DNA of 64,000 nt from an uncultured Gammaproteobacteria bacterium (GCA_947259705.1 CAMYNL010000007.1:44872-108871), one strand, 5' to 3'; positions 16,528-25,835 are shown, counted from the first letter of the stretch. Notes: generated by a model from the letters alone, not told the origin. Program-made: numbers and translations.

Positions 16528-17736
16528 TCAGTTCGGGACGTCCGCCGCGACCACCACTCCTGCGACGAGCAGGGCATCGACCTCGTCGTCACCGTATCCG
16601 TTCTCCTCCAGCACCTCGCGGGTATGCTGGCCGTACACGGGTGCGCCGCGGAGCACGGCTGCCGGGGTGGCCGAATACTTGAGCGGATGGCCCAGGGTGC
16701 TGACCGCGCCCAGAACGGCGTGTGGCACCTGCAATACCATCTCGCGCGCCAGGGTCTGCGGGTCCTGGTGCATCTGCCCGATATCCAGAATCGGCCCCGC
16801 CGGGACACCGGCCTGTTCGAGCCGCTGCAACCACTCCTCGGTGCCGCGGGTACCGAAGACAGCCGCGAGTTCCCGCCTCAACGCCTCCAGGTTCTGCATG
16901 CGCGCATCGTTGGAGGCGAAGCGGGGGTCGTCCTGCAGTTGCTCCGCCTGCAGAGCAGTGAGCAGCTTCAGCCAGTTGCGCTGATTGGCCGCCCCCACCG
17001 TGACCCAGCCATCGGCGGTGGCGAAGGCCTCGTAGGGGGCATTGAGCGGGTGTGCCGATCCCATCGCGCCGGGTGGTGTGCCGGTGGCGAAGGTGATCGC
17101 CGACTGCCAGAAGGTATGCACAATGCCGGCTTCGAACAGCGAGGTGTCGACGCGCTGGCCGCGGCCGGTATGCAGCCTGTTGACGTAGGCACCCAGCACC
17201 CCCATCGCCGCCAGAATTCCCGCGGTGATGTCGGTCATCGGCGCTCCACATTTCACCGGCGGTCGCTGGGGGCCCTCGCCGGTCACGCTCATCAGGCCTG
17301 ACATGCCCTGTGCGATGAGGTCGAACCCCCCCCGCTCGGCGTAAGGCCCGGTACGGCCGAACCCGGAAATTTCGCAATAGATCAGGCCCGGATTGAGCCT
17401 GGCCAGCTCTTCGTAGCCCACACCGAGCCGATCCATGGTGCCCTGGCGGTAATTCTCGATGACCACATCCGCGTCCTTGATCAACCGCCGCAGTACCTGC
17501 TTGCCGCGATCGCTTTTCAGGTCCAGCGCGATACCCCGCTTGTTGCGATTCATCATCAGAAAAGCCGCCGACTCACCGTCCATGACTGGGGGCACCATGC
17601 GGCGGGAATCGTCGCCGCCGGGCACCCGCTCGACCTTGATCACGTCGGCGCCCATGTCGGCCAGCATCATGCCGCAGGTGGGTCCCGCCATGATGTGCGC
17701 GAGTTCAATGACCTTGACGCCCTCCAGGGGACCCAC
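16528..17736 (-). CDS. CaiB/BaiF family (class III) CoA transferase
   Basis: This 402-residue enzyme would transfer CoA from one acyl-CoA to a carboxylic acid. Family features are the N-terminal GVKVIELAHIMAGP, the GADVIKVE segment, NRNKRGIALDL, and Asp139 in GGFD, the position of the acyl-carrying aspartate. The GTG start at 17736 lies 1 nt after the crotonase stop, so the two are coupled; a longer frame up to 17919 would overlap that gene and is rejected. It is the last gene of the minus-strand catabolic operon. Substrate is unknown; the operon suggests activation of an imported carboxylic acid. Confidence 0.88.
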   Translation of the reverse strand: MGPLEGVKVIELAHIMAGPTCGMMLADMGADVIKVERVPGGDDSRRMVPPVMDGESAAFLMMNRNKRGIALDLKSDRGKQVLRRLIKDADVVIENYRQGTMDRLGVGYEELARLNPGLIYCEISGFGRTGPYAERGGFDLIAQGMSGLMSVTGEGPQRPPVKCGAPMTDITAGILAAMGVLGAYVNRLHTGRGQRVDTSLFEAGIVHTFWQSAITFATGTPPGAMGSAHPLNAPYEAFATADGWVTVGAANQRNWLKLLTALQAEQLQDDPRFASNDARMQNLEALRRELAAVFGTRGTEEWLQRLEQAGVPAGPILDIGQMHQDPQTLAREMVLQVPHAVLGAVSTLGHPLKYSATPAAVLRGAPVYGQHTREVLEENGYGDDEVDALLVAGVVVAADVPN

Positions 17737-17737
17737 G

Positions 17738-18520
17738 TCACCGCCCCTTGAATTCGGGTCTGGTCTTGGCGAGGAACGAGCGGTACCCGATCTGGTAATC
17801 CTCGCTGTCGTAGCAGTCGTAGCCTTCGTCAATCTCCTCCGCAGACAGCGGCGCCGGATCGTGCATGCGCGCGATGAAGCGCTTGTGCCAGCGCGCCACC
17901 AGCGGTGCCCCCTCGGCAATCCGGGTAGCCGTCGCCCAGGCTTCCTCCTGCACCTTATCGTCGGCCACGACGCGATTGACCAGCCCCTTGTGCAGCGCTT
18001 CGGAGGCGCCGAATACCCGGCCTTCGAGCAGTATCTCCAGCGCCACCGCCTTGCCCACCAGCTCCACCAGGGCCCTGACTTCCAGCGGCGACATGACCAG
18101 CCCCAGGCGCTTGATCGGCACCCCGAAACGCGATGACTCGCCGCAGATCCTGATATCGCACAAGGCCGCTATTTCCAGACCCCCGCCCACGCATATGCCC
18201 TGGATCATTGCCACCAGGGGGTGTCGGCAGCCGTCGAAGGCAGCCACCGTCTCCGCCATGACGGCGCCATAGGCCCGCGCCTGCTCCCTGTTGGAACGCT
18301 CAGTGGCAAATTCGCCGATGTCGTTACCCGGCGAAAATGCCCGGTCCCCGGCGCCCCGCAGCACGACACAGTGCAGCTCATGCTGCCCGGACAGTTCGCG
18401 CACTACCTCGCCCAACCGTTGCCACATGGCCCTGGTAAAGGCATTGAGCTTGTCGGGACGGTTGAATACGACAGTCGCGATCGGGTCGTCACGCTGAACC
18501 AGTATCAGATCAGACATCAT
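17738..18520 (-). CDS. Crotonase-fold enzyme (enoyl-CoA hydratase/isomerase family)
   Basis: A 260-residue crotonase. The oxyanion-hole regions FSPGNDI (about 62-68) and IQGICVGGGLEI (about 107-118) are intact. Glu116 matches the first catalytic glutamate (Glu144 of rat mitochondrial hydratase). Twenty residues later, where classical hydratases have their second glutamate (Glu164), this protein has Ile136. It is therefore unlikely to be a normal hydratase; isomerase, lyase or hydrolase chemistry on an acyl-CoA is more likely. It follows the TRAP permease by 15 nt and precedes the CoA transferase, so it probably acts on that enzyme's product. Confidence 0.85.
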   Translation of the reverse strand: MMSDLILVQRDDPIATVVFNRPDKLNAFTRAMWQRLGEVVRELSGQHELHCVVLRGAGDRAFSPGNDIGEFATERSNREQARAYGAVMAETVAAFDGCRHPLVAMIQGICVGGGLEIAALCDIRICGESSRFGVPIKRLGLVMSPLEVRALVELVGKAVALEILLEGRVFGASEALHKGLVNRVVADDKVQEEAWATATRIAEGAPLVARWHKRFIARMHDPAPLSAEEIDEGYDCYDSEDYQIGYRSFLAKTRPEFKGR

Positions 18521-18535
18521 CCACTCCTCCGCGCA

Positions 18536-19819
18536 TCATCTGTAAAACAGTTCAACCAGGCCCATCGGCACGATGGGCACGTAGGTCACCAACAACAGCA
18601 GTAGCAGCAGCAAGATGATGAAATAGATATTGACCTTGGTCACCGCCCAGACATCCGCCTTGGCCACCGAGCAGGCTGTCACCAGCACACTCGCCACCGG
18701 CGGCGTCTGTTGCCCGATGGCCAGGTTCAATGTGACGATGATCCCGAAATGCACGGGATCGATCCCCACCTGATTGATCAGCGGTATCACGATGGGAACC
18801 ACCAGGATAATCGCGGCCGCGGAGTGCAGAAACATGCCGATCACCAGCAAGAAAACGTTCAGCAGCGCCAGCACGAAGTACTGGTTGTCGGTGAACTGGC
18901 TGATGCTGCGCGCCAAGTCCTGCGGCACCTGCGCCTCCGTCAGGTACACCCCGACCAGCGCCGAGGCAGCCACCAGCAGCATCACCACCGCGGTCTGGAT
19001 GGCGCCGTCGATCACGGCTTCCCGCAGATGTGCCCAGTCGAGTTCCCGGTAGATAAAGCCACCGATGAACAGTGCGGCGACGACAGCCAGCCCGGCCCCC
19101 TCGGTGGCGGTCACCAGGCCGCCGAATATTCCCCCCAGGATGATAAGGGGGAGCAGGAATGCCCAGGCGGCGTCCTTGAATGTCTGCGCCACCCGCTTGA
19201 GCTGAAATACCTCCTCCACCGGGTAATCGTGGCGCACCGCGAACCAGTAGGCCAGGCCCATCATCATGAAACCACCCAGGAACCCGGGGACGATCCCGGC
19301 GACGAACAGCTGCACCACGGAACTGTCCGCCATTACTGCATAAAGGATCATGGGGATGGACGGCGGGATGATGATCGCCAGCGACGCCGAGGAAGAGGTG
19401 ATCGCCGCGGCGAACGGTGCGGGGTAGCCCTTCTTCTTCATTGCCGGGATCAGTATCGATCCCAGCGCCGCCACGTCCGCCACGGCGGAGCCGGAAATCT
19501 CGGCGAAGAACAGCGACGTGCCGACATTGACCATGGCCAGGCCGCCCTTGATGAAACCCAGCAGCGCCGAGGCGAAGGCGATGAGGCGCCGGGATATGCC
19601 GGACGAATTCATGATCGCCCCGGCCAGTATGAACAGCGGTATCGCCAGCAAAGGAAACTTGGTGGCGCCGTCGTACAGCACCAGCGCCATGTTCGGCAGT
19701 ATGTCCACACCCTGCGTGATCAACATAGCCATGACCCCCACGATGCCCAGCGCCACCGCGATGGGCACATTGATCATGATCAGGGCGAACAGTGCCGCCA
19801 GCATCAGCAGCAGTGTCAT
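18536..19819 (-). CDS. dctM: TRAP transporter large permease (DctM)
   Basis: A 427-residue inner-membrane protein with about 12 hydrophobic helices, beginning MTLLLMLAALFALIMINV and carrying the DctM signature runs (LAIPLFILAGAIMNSSG, GSILIPAMKKKGYP, SLAIIIPPSIPMILYA). It drives uptake of a carboxylate using the sodium gradient, together with the binding protein and small permease encoded just upstream. ATG 19819 overlaps the dctQ stop by 4 nt; the longer open frame to 20026 lies inside dctQ. A hydrophobic C-terminal helix (IIKLLLLL-type run) ends the protein. The substrate cannot be read from the sequence. Confidence 0.94.
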   Translation of the reverse strand: MTLLLMLAALFALIMINVPIAVALGIVGVMAMLITQGVDILPNMALVLYDGATKFPLLAIPLFILAGAIMNSSGISRRLIAFASALLGFIKGGLAMVNVGTSLFFAEISGSAVADVAALGSILIPAMKKKGYPAPFAAAITSSSASLAIIIPPSIPMILYAVMADSSVVQLFVAGIVPGFLGGFMMMGLAYWFAVRHDYPVEEVFQLKRVAQTFKDAAWAFLLPLIILGGIFGGLVTATEGAGLAVVAALFIGGFIYRELDWAHLREAVIDGAIQTAVVMLLVAASALVGVYLTEAQVPQDLARSISQFTDNQYFVLALLNVFLLVIGMFLHSAAAIILVVPIVIPLINQVGIDPVHFGIIVTLNLAIGQQTPPVASVLVTACSVAKADVWAVTKVNIYFIILLLLLLLLVTYVPIVPMGLVELFYR

Positions 19820-20334
19820 GGCTCGAACCGCGGCGGCTTGGAGGGGGGTCGACCATCGCGATCGGCGCGCGCGCTTTCCAGCACCTCGGGCAGGCTCAGG
19901 AGCTGCGCCGCGACGAACAGCAGGGCGCCGATGGGTATCACGGACTGGGTCAGCTGGATCGAGACCTCGGGCAGACTCACCAGCGTATCGCCTTCGAGCA
20001 CCTGCAACACGCGGAAACCTACCCACGCCAGCAACAGAAAGAAAGTGATGACCAACGCCTCGGCCAGCAGTATCACCGTCACCCGCCAGCGCTGCGGCAG
20101 CGCGTCCACCAGGCCAGGGAACCCGATGTGGGCCCGCTTCAACGCCGCCAGCGCGGCCCCATAATAGGTCAGCCAGGCGAGCAGTATCGAGGCGATCTCG
20201 TCATACCACACCAGAGAGTCGCCGAACTTGCGGAAACCGACGCCCATGACAACCACCACCACCATCGCGATCAGCAATATGGCGACGATGATCTCCAGGC
20301 TGCGTTCAAACGCGCTGTAGAACTTCTCCCGCAT
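19816..20334 (-). CDS. dctQ: TRAP transporter small permease (DctQ)
   Basis: A 172-residue membrane protein with four predicted helices: EIIVAILLIAMVVVVVMG, then IASILLAWLTYYGAALA, ILLAEALVITFFLLLAW and VIPIGALLFVAAQLLSL. The LTYYGAALA motif region and size are typical of DctQ. It forms the TRAP membrane complex with DctM, whose gene overlaps its stop (ATGA). The dctP gene lies 79 nt upstream on the same strand. A short charged C-terminal tail (SARADRDGRPPSKPP) is cytoplasmic. Confidence 0.9.
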   Translation of the reverse strand: MREKFYSAFERSLEIIVAILLIAMVVVVVMGVGFRKFGDSLVWYDEIASILLAWLTYYGAALAALKRAHIGFPGLVDALPQRWRVTVILLAEALVITFFLLLAWVGFRVLQVLEGDTLVSLPEVSIQLTQSVIPIGALLFVAAQLLSLPEVLESARADRDGRPPSKPPRFEP

Positions 20335-20413
20335 GGACCACCCGGTGGACTGCCGCGTAGGAAAGCATCGCGACCGGCCGCGCTTCCACGGACGGTCGCG
20401 GTTCGGGTTCGAC

Positions 20414-21397
20414 TCAGCCGGATGTGCCCAGTTGCTGCGCCTTCTTGATCAGGTCACCGCCGCCGGGGACGGAACCGCTGAATTCATCGTAGATGCCGCC
20501 GCTGGCGTTGATGAAGGCGTCCTTGTCTGCTTCGTTGACCTGGACGCCCGCGGCCTTGATCTTGTTCAGCAGGTCCACTTCCAGCGCCGCGGCCTGTTCG
20601 TAGACGTATGCCTGTGTCTCCTTTGCGGTCTCGGTCAAAACGTCTCGCACATCCTGGGGCAGCTTGGCCCATTTCTTCGCGCCCACGGTTACGTAGGCCG
20701 GGGTGTACACATGGCCGGTGATGGACAGGTACTTCTGCACTTCATGGAACTTGGCGCTGTAGATCTGCGCATAGGGATTTTCCTGCCCGTCCATGGTGCC
20801 GGTCTGCAAGGCGGTGAAGACCTCGGAGAACGCCATGGGGGTGGGATTGGCGCCGTAGGTCTGGAACATCTTCACCCGCCACTTGCCCTTGGGCGTGCGG
20901 AGCTTGAGGCCCTGCAGATCAGCAGGCACGTTGACGGGACGTTCATTGTTGGTGACATGACGGAAACCGTTCTCCCATACGGCGAGGATCTGGTAGCCCT
21001 TGGGCTCGACCGCCGGCGCCAGCTTGTCCCAGAAAATGTCTTTCTCGATGCGGGACATGTGTTTCCGGTCCTTGACCAGATATGGCATCTCGAAGAGCCC
21101 GAATTCGTCCACTACGGTGGACATCACGGTGGAGGGCAAGGCGAAGTCCACGGTGCCGAGCTTCAGCTTCTGCAGCAGTTCCTTGTCCTTTCCCAACTGG
21201 CTGGCCCCGAACACCACCACCTTGGCCCGGTCTCCCATCTTTGCATTAGCGCGCCTGGCGAACTCCTCCACCGACAGTGCGAACAGGGAGCCGGGAGCGC
21301 CCACATGACCGAACTTGAGTTCCAGGGTTTCACCATGGCTGGCGGGAACGGCCAGCAGCGTGACGGTCAGCGCGACCAACAGGTTAACGATTTTCAT
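20414..21397 (-). CDS. dctP: TRAP transporter substrate-binding protein (DctP)
   Basis: This 327-residue periplasmic protein captures a carboxylate and delivers it to DctQM. The signal peptide is MKIVNLLVALTVTLLAVPASHG. The mature protein shows DctP family features: LELKFGHVGAPGSL, VFGASQLG, PYLVKDRKH, NVPADLQGLKLRTPKG (with the arginine that salt-bridges the ligand carboxylate) and MDGQENPYAQIYSAKF. A strong ribosome binding site (AAGGAGGAG) precedes ATG 21397. It follows the aminotransferase by 88 nt within the same transcription unit. Confidence 0.93.
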   Translation of the reverse strand: MKIVNLLVALTVTLLAVPASHGETLELKFGHVGAPGSLFALSVEEFARRANAKMGDRAKVVVFGASQLGKDKELLQKLKLGTVDFALPSTVMSTVVDEFGLFEMPYLVKDRKHMSRIEKDIFWDKLAPAVEPKGYQILAVWENGFRHVTNNERPVNVPADLQGLKLRTPKGKWRVKMFQTYGANPTPMAFSEVFTALQTGTMDGQENPYAQIYSAKFHEVQKYLSITGHVYTPAYVTVGAKKWAKLPQDVRDVLTETAKETQAYVYEQAAALEVDLLNKIKAAGVQVNEADKDAFINASGGIYDEFSGSVPGGGDLIKKAQQLGTSG

Positions 21398-21485
21398 CTT
21401 GCTCCTCCTTCAGGTGACTTCGTGGCGCCGATGGCGCCTTTAGTTGTGGCGCAGCAGCACGGCGCCGCTGCGACCGTCTATCCGT

Positions 21486-22694
21486 TCAGGCTGTCGCCGC
21501 CGACTCCGGTTTCAGGGCGCCCGCGCCAGCGGTGTGCGCCAGGTAATCCAGGGCGGCCAAAACCCCGCCCTTGCGATGCGGCACACCAGCCAGGTCCAGC
21601 CCCATTTCGACCCCGCTCAGTGTGCCGGCCAGCATCAACTCGTTGAAATCCCCCAGATGGCCGATGCGGAACACCTTGCCCGCCAGCTTGCCCAGACCGT
21701 TGCCCAGGGACATGTCGAATTGCTCCAGCACCGTTTGCCTGAACGCGTCCGCGTCATGCCCCTCCGGCATCATCACGGCGGTGAGCGAACTGCTGTACTC
21801 GGCCGGATTGGCGCAGACGGTTTCCAGCCCCCAGGCGGCCACCGCCCGGCGTGTCGCCTGGGCCATTCTGGCGTGACGCGAAAACACGTTTTCCAGGCCC
21901 TCCTCCAGCAGCATGGCAATGGCCTCGCGCAATCCGTACAACAGGTTGGTGGCCGGTGTGTAGGGGAAAAAGCCGTGGGTATTGGCGGCGAGCATCTCAT
22001 CCCAGCGCCAGTAGGAGCGCGGCAGGGTCGCGGCCTCGGCGACAGCCAGTGCCTTTTCACTCACCGCGTTGAAGCTCAGGCCGGGAGGTAACATGAGTCC
22101 CTTCTGTGAGCCTGCTACGGTGACGTCCACCCCCCATTCGTCGTGGTGAAACTCCATGGAAGCCAGCGACGAAATGGTATCCACCATGAACAGTGCCGGG
22201 TGGCCGGCGGCGTCGATCGCGGCGCGGATGTCGGCGATGCGCGATGCGACACCGGTAGAGGTTTCGTTGTGCACCACGCAAACAGCCCTGATGCGGTGCC
22301 CGCTATCGGCTGCCAGCCGGGCCTGGATCTGCACCGGATCGGCGCCGCGGCGCCAGTCGCCGGGGATAAAATCAACATCCAGCCCGTATCGGACCGCAAG
22401 GTTCTTCCATAGCGTGGCGAACTGACCGGTCTCACACATCAGCACCAGGTCACCGGGACACAGCGTATTGACCAGCGCGGCCTCCCACGCCCCGGTACCG
22501 GAAGCGGGAAACACCATCACCGGTCGCCGAGTCTGGAACACGGCCTTGAGACCGTCCAGCACTTCATGCGTCAAGGCGGCGAAGGCCGCGCTGCGGTGAT
22601 CGATAGTGGCGGCATCGATGGCCCGCAATATCCGGTCTGGCACGTTGGTGGGTCCAGGAATCTGTAGGAAGTGACGACCGCTGCGCGACCCCAT
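21486..22694 (-). CDS. Class V PLP aminotransferase (serine/aspartate-glyoxylate aminotransferase family)
   Basis: A 402-residue PLP enzyme related to serine-glyoxylate aminotransferase (SgaA) and to BhcA of the beta-hydroxyaspartate cycle. Key features are IPGPTNVP (about 12-19), ASGTGAWEAAL (about 64-74), HNETSTGV (about 142-149) and the Schiff-base Lys198 in GSQKGLMLPPG. The C-terminal FRIGHLGDFNE motif is also typical. It would move an amino group to or from glyoxylate or a related keto acid. It starts at ATG 22694 with AGAGGG upstream. It is the promoter-proximal gene of the minus-strand catabolic operon. No other bhc gene is present, so the full beta-hydroxyaspartate cycle is not indicated here. 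Confidence 0.85.
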   Translation of the reverse strand: MGSRSGRHFLQIPGPTNVPDRILRAIDAATIDHRSAAFAALTHEVLDGLKAVFQTRRPVMVFPASGTGAWEAALVNTLCPGDLVLMCETGQFATLWKNLAVRYGLDVDFIPGDWRRGADPVQIQARLAADSGHRIRAVCVVHNETSTGVASRIADIRAAIDAAGHPALFMVDTISSLASMEFHHDEWGVDVTVAGSQKGLMLPPGLSFNAVSEKALAVAEAATLPRSYWRWDEMLAANTHGFFPYTPATNLLYGLREAIAMLLEEGLENVFSRHARMAQATRRAVAAWGLETVCANPAEYSSSLTAVMMPEGHDADAFRQTVLEQFDMSLGNGLGKLAGKVFRIGHLGDFNELMLAGTLSGVEMGLDLAGVPHRKGGVLAALDYLAHTAGAGALKPESAATA

Positions 22695-22733
22695 ATTGCC
22701 CTCTTTTTCTCTTAAACGGTATAGCGATTGAAT

Positions 22734-22761
22734 TTTGTATACAATTTTGGCCTAATGTCAA
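22734..22761 (-). promoter_or_regulatory. Predicted operon promoter with overlapping GntR-type operator
   Basis: In the 138-nt divergent region, a perfect -35 TTGACA (minus strand, 22756-22761) is followed by a 16-nt spacer and a -10-like TACAAA (22734-22739). The 10-bp palindrome TTGTATACAA (22735-22744) covers that -10. Such TTGT/ACAA palindromes are typical of FCD-type GntR operators, and a GntR gene ends the divergent unit. Repression of the aminotransferase-TRAP operon is the likely role (inference). Confidence 0.6.
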
Positions 22762-22832
22762 CAGTTGGCCATCGGCGCGATGCGCCGGCTGTGCCTGACC
22801 ACTGGCCGAGTTCAGATTCCGCATAGCTAACA

Positions 22833-25800
22833 TTGCCAACCTCAGACGCAAGTAGCAAGCAGAATGCCGAGGCGATTGCATCGACCACGGCGATAGGTTC
22901 CCCGCGAACGAAAGCGACGGTGGCAAGCGCTAATGGTGGCCGCGTCGGTGATCCGCAGCTGGCCGCGCGGCTGCGGCGCGAGACCCGCTCTGACGTCCTG
23001 TTCGACCGCTTCAGCCGTGGCCGCTACAGCACCGATGCATCGATCTACCAGGTCGAACCCATCGGGGTGGTGGTGCCCCGCAGCTGGCAGGACGTCTGCA
23101 CCACCATCCAGATAGCGGCCGAAGAAGATATACCGGTCCTGCCGCGCGGTGGGGGTACCTCCCAGTGCGGGCAGACGGTAGGCGAGGCCCTGGTCATCGA
23201 CGTCAGCAAGTCTCTGAACCGGGTCATCGAGGTGGACACCCGGGCGCAGCGCGCGATCGTAGAGCCGGGCCTGGTGCTGGAACAGTTCAACAATATGCTG
23301 GCGGCACATGGATTGTGGTTCGCGGTCGACGTTTCCACTGCCAACCGGGCCACCCTGGGAGGTATGACCGGCAACAACAGCTGCGGTACCCGGTCCATTC
23401 GTTACGGCACCATGCGCGATAATGTCGCCGGCGTGGACGCGATACTGATCGACGGCAGCCGGGCGCACCTGGGCCCGCTGGAGGCAACCACGCTGCCGAG
23501 GTCGATCCGGGACGGGCTGTTGGCCCTGGGGCGGCGTGAGGCGCAGACCATCAACCAGGGTTTTCCGGATCTGATGCGCCGTGTCGGAGGTTACAACATC
23601 GACGCGCTGGTGCCGGCCGAGCGCGGAGAAAATGGATTGAATCTGGGACACCTGCTGGTCGGCTCCGAAGGCACCCTGGCGTTTTGCGAGCGCCTGCACC
23701 TGCAGCTGCATCCCGTGCCACCGCACCGGACGCTGGGTATCTGTCACTTTCCAAGCTTCTACGGCGCCATGGATGCCGCGCAGCACCTGGTCAAGCTTGG
23801 ACCCAGCGCCGTCGAGCTGGTGGATCACACCATGATCGGTCTGTCTCGCGACATCCCCATGTTCCGCGACACCATCGCCCAGTTCGTGCGCGGTGAGCCG
23901 GCGGCGCTGCTGCTGGTGGAATTCGCCGGCGATGACCACACCGAAACACTGCACAGCCTGAGACAACTGGTGGCAATGATGGGGGATCTGGGATTTCCGG
24001 GCGCCGTGGTGGAGGCCATTGACCCTGGCCTGCAAAAACGCATCTGGGAGGTCCGCAAGGCCGGCCTGAACATCATGATGTCCATGAAAGGCGACGGCAA
24101 GCCGGTGTCCTTCATCGAGGACTGCGCCGTGCGTCTGGAGGACCTCGCGGAGTACACGAATCGGCTGACCGCGGTTTTCGAAAAGCACGGCACCACCGGC
24201 ACCTGGTACGCGCATGCCTCGGTGGGCTGCCTGCACGTCAGGCCGGTGTTGAACCTGAAGCTGGAAGCCGATGCGCGAAAAATGCGCGCGATAGCGGAAG
24301 AAGCCTTTGCCATGGTCCGCGAGTACAAGGGCTCACACTCCGGCGAACACGGCGACGGTTTGGTGCGGTCCGAGTTTCACCGCAGCATGTTCGGTGACCG
24401 GATGACCGCCAACTTCGCCGAGGTGAAGGGGCTGCTGGACCCGCGCGGGCTGTTCAATCCGGGCAAGATCGTGGACCCGCCGAGAATGGATGACCGTGCG
24501 CTTTTCCGCTACAAGCCCGGCTATCACGTCCCGGCCATAGACACGGCGCTGGACTGGTCGGAATGGCACGGCTTCGCCGGCGCCGTGGAGATGTGCAATA
24601 ACAACGGCGCCTGCCGCAAGATCGACGCCAACGTAATGTGCCCATCGTATCGCGTCACCCGGGATGAACAGCACCTGACCCGCGGCCGCGCCAACAGTCT
24701 GCGGCTGGCGCTTTCCGGTCAACTCGGCCCAGGCGCCCTGACCTCCCGCGAGATGTACGAGACCATGAAGCTGTGCGTGGGATGCAAGGGCTGCAAGCGC
24801 GAATGCCCCACCGGCGTGGACATGGCCAAGATGAAAGTGGAGTTCCTGCACCACTACCACCGCGCCAACGGATTACCGCTGCGAGAGCGGCTGATCGCCT
24901 ATCTGCCCCGCTACGCAGCAACTGCGGCGCGCATCGCGCCGCTGCTTAACCTGCGCAACCGTAGCGGGGCCCTCGCGCGTCTGGGTGAACGCCTGCTGGG
25001 TCTCAGCGCGCAGCGGTCGCTGCCACGGTGGCAGTCGCGGCCGTTCGCGGACGTCGAAGATTCGACGTGGCCACCCGGCGGCAAAGAAGTGGTCCTGTTT
25101 GCCGATACCTTCAACCGCTATTTCGAACCGGACAACCTTCACGCCGCCACCCGGATTCTCCATGCTGCCGGTTACCGGGTGCGACTGCCTCGCATCGACA
25201 GCGACCGGCGGCCGCTGTGCTGCGGACGGACGTTTCTCGCCGCCGGCCTGGTCAGCGAGGCGCGCCGGGAACTGCGTCGCACGCTGACGGCGCTGGCCCC
25301 TTTCCTGGAGCGGGGAGTGCCGATCTTGGGCCTGGAGCCTTCCTGTCTATTCACCTTTCGCGACGAGCTGCTGACCCTGCTCCCGGGCGCCGACAGTGAA
25401 CGCGCGGCACAACTAACCCAGCTGCTGGAGGAGTTCCTTGCCGCCCGCCATCAAGCCGGCGCGCTGGACCTCCCGCTGCGCCCGCTGGAGGCAAGCAGAG
25501 TCTTGCTGCACGGCCACTGCCACCAGAAGGCCTTCGCAACCATGGAAGCGGTCGGTGCCACCTTGTCGCTGATACCGGGCCTCGAGGTGGGCCATATTAG
25601 GGCCGGCTGCTGCGGCATGGCGGGCGCCTTCGGTTATGGCGCCGAGACGCACGAATACTCCATGAAGATGGCGGAACTCGACCTGCTGCCGGCGGTGCGC
25701 GACGCCGGCAAGGATACGCTGATCGTCGCCGACGGCACCAGCTGCCGGCACCAGATCGCGGACGGATCCGGCCGCGCGGCGTGGCACCTAGTGAGGTTGC

Positions 25801-25835
25801 TGGACGAGGCGTTGGCCGATCGGGAGTCGGGCTGA
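22833..25835 (+). CDS. YdiJ-like FAD-linked 2-hydroxyacid dehydrogenase with Fe-S and CCG domains
   Basis: This 1000-residue flavo-iron-sulfur protein probably oxidises a D-2-hydroxyacid (E. coli YdiJ is a D-2-hydroxyglutarate dehydrogenase). Domains in order: FAD_binding_4 (about 70-250, with LPRGGGTSQCGQTVG), FAD-oxidase C-terminal domain (to about 560), a ferredoxin-like part with CNNNGACRK (about 588) and CVGCKGCKRECPTGVD (about 648), and a CCG heterodisulfide-reductase-like part with GHCHQKAF and GCCGMAGAFG (about 926). All are in one chain. TTG 22833 is the annotated start; GTG 22920 would remove a non-conserved Ser/Thr/Ala-rich extension. Its TGA overlaps the GntR ATG. Confidence 0.88.
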   Translation: MPTSDASSKQNAEAIASTTAIGSPRTKATVASANGGRVGDPQLAARLRRETRSDVLFDRFSRGRYSTDASIYQVEPIGVVVPRSWQDVCTTIQIAAEEDIPVLPRGGGTSQCGQTVGEALVIDVSKSLNRVIEVDTRAQRAIVEPGLVLEQFNNMLAAHGLWFAVDVSTANRATLGGMTGNNSCGTRSIRYGTMRDNVAGVDAILIDGSRAHLGPLEATTLPRSIRDGLLALGRREAQTINQGFPDLMRRVGGYNIDALVPAERGENGLNLGHLLVGSEGTLAFCERLHLQLHPVPPHRTLGICHFPSFYGAMDAAQHLVKLGPSAVELVDHTMIGLSRDIPMFRDTIAQFVRGEPAALLLVEFAGDDHTETLHSLRQLVAMMGDLGFPGAVVEAIDPGLQKRIWEVRKAGLNIMMSMKGDGKPVSFIEDCAVRLEDLAEYTNRLTAVFEKHGTTGTWYAHASVGCLHVRPVLNLKLEADARKMRAIAEEAFAMVREYKGSHSGEHGDGLVRSEFHRSMFGDRMTANFAEVKGLLDPRGLFNPGKIVDPPRMDDRALFRYKPGYHVPAIDTALDWSEWHGFAGAVEMCNNNGACRKIDANVMCPSYRVTRDEQHLTRGRANSLRLALSGQLGPGALTSREMYETMKLCVGCKGCKRECPTGVDMAKMKVEFLHHYHRANGLPLRERLIAYLPRYAATAARIAPLLNLRNRSGALARLGERLLGLSAQRSLPRWQSRPFADVEDSTWPPGGKEVVLFADTFNRYFEPDNLHAATRILHAAGYRVRLPRIDSDRRPLCCGRTFLAAGLVSEARRELRRTLTALAPFLERGVPILGLEPSCLFTFRDELLTLLPGADSERAAQLTQLLEEFLAARHQAGALDLPLRPLEASRVLLHGHCHQKAFATMEAVGATLSLIPGLEVGHIRAGCCGMAGAFGYGAETHEYSMKMAELDLLPAVRDAGKDTLIVADGTSCRHQIADGSGRAAWHLVRLLDEALADRESG

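Noticed and set aside
19819..20026. Longer open frame before dctM
   Set aside because: It lies wholly inside dctQ in another frame; ATG 19819 overlaps the dctQ stop (ATGA) and gives a normal DctM start.
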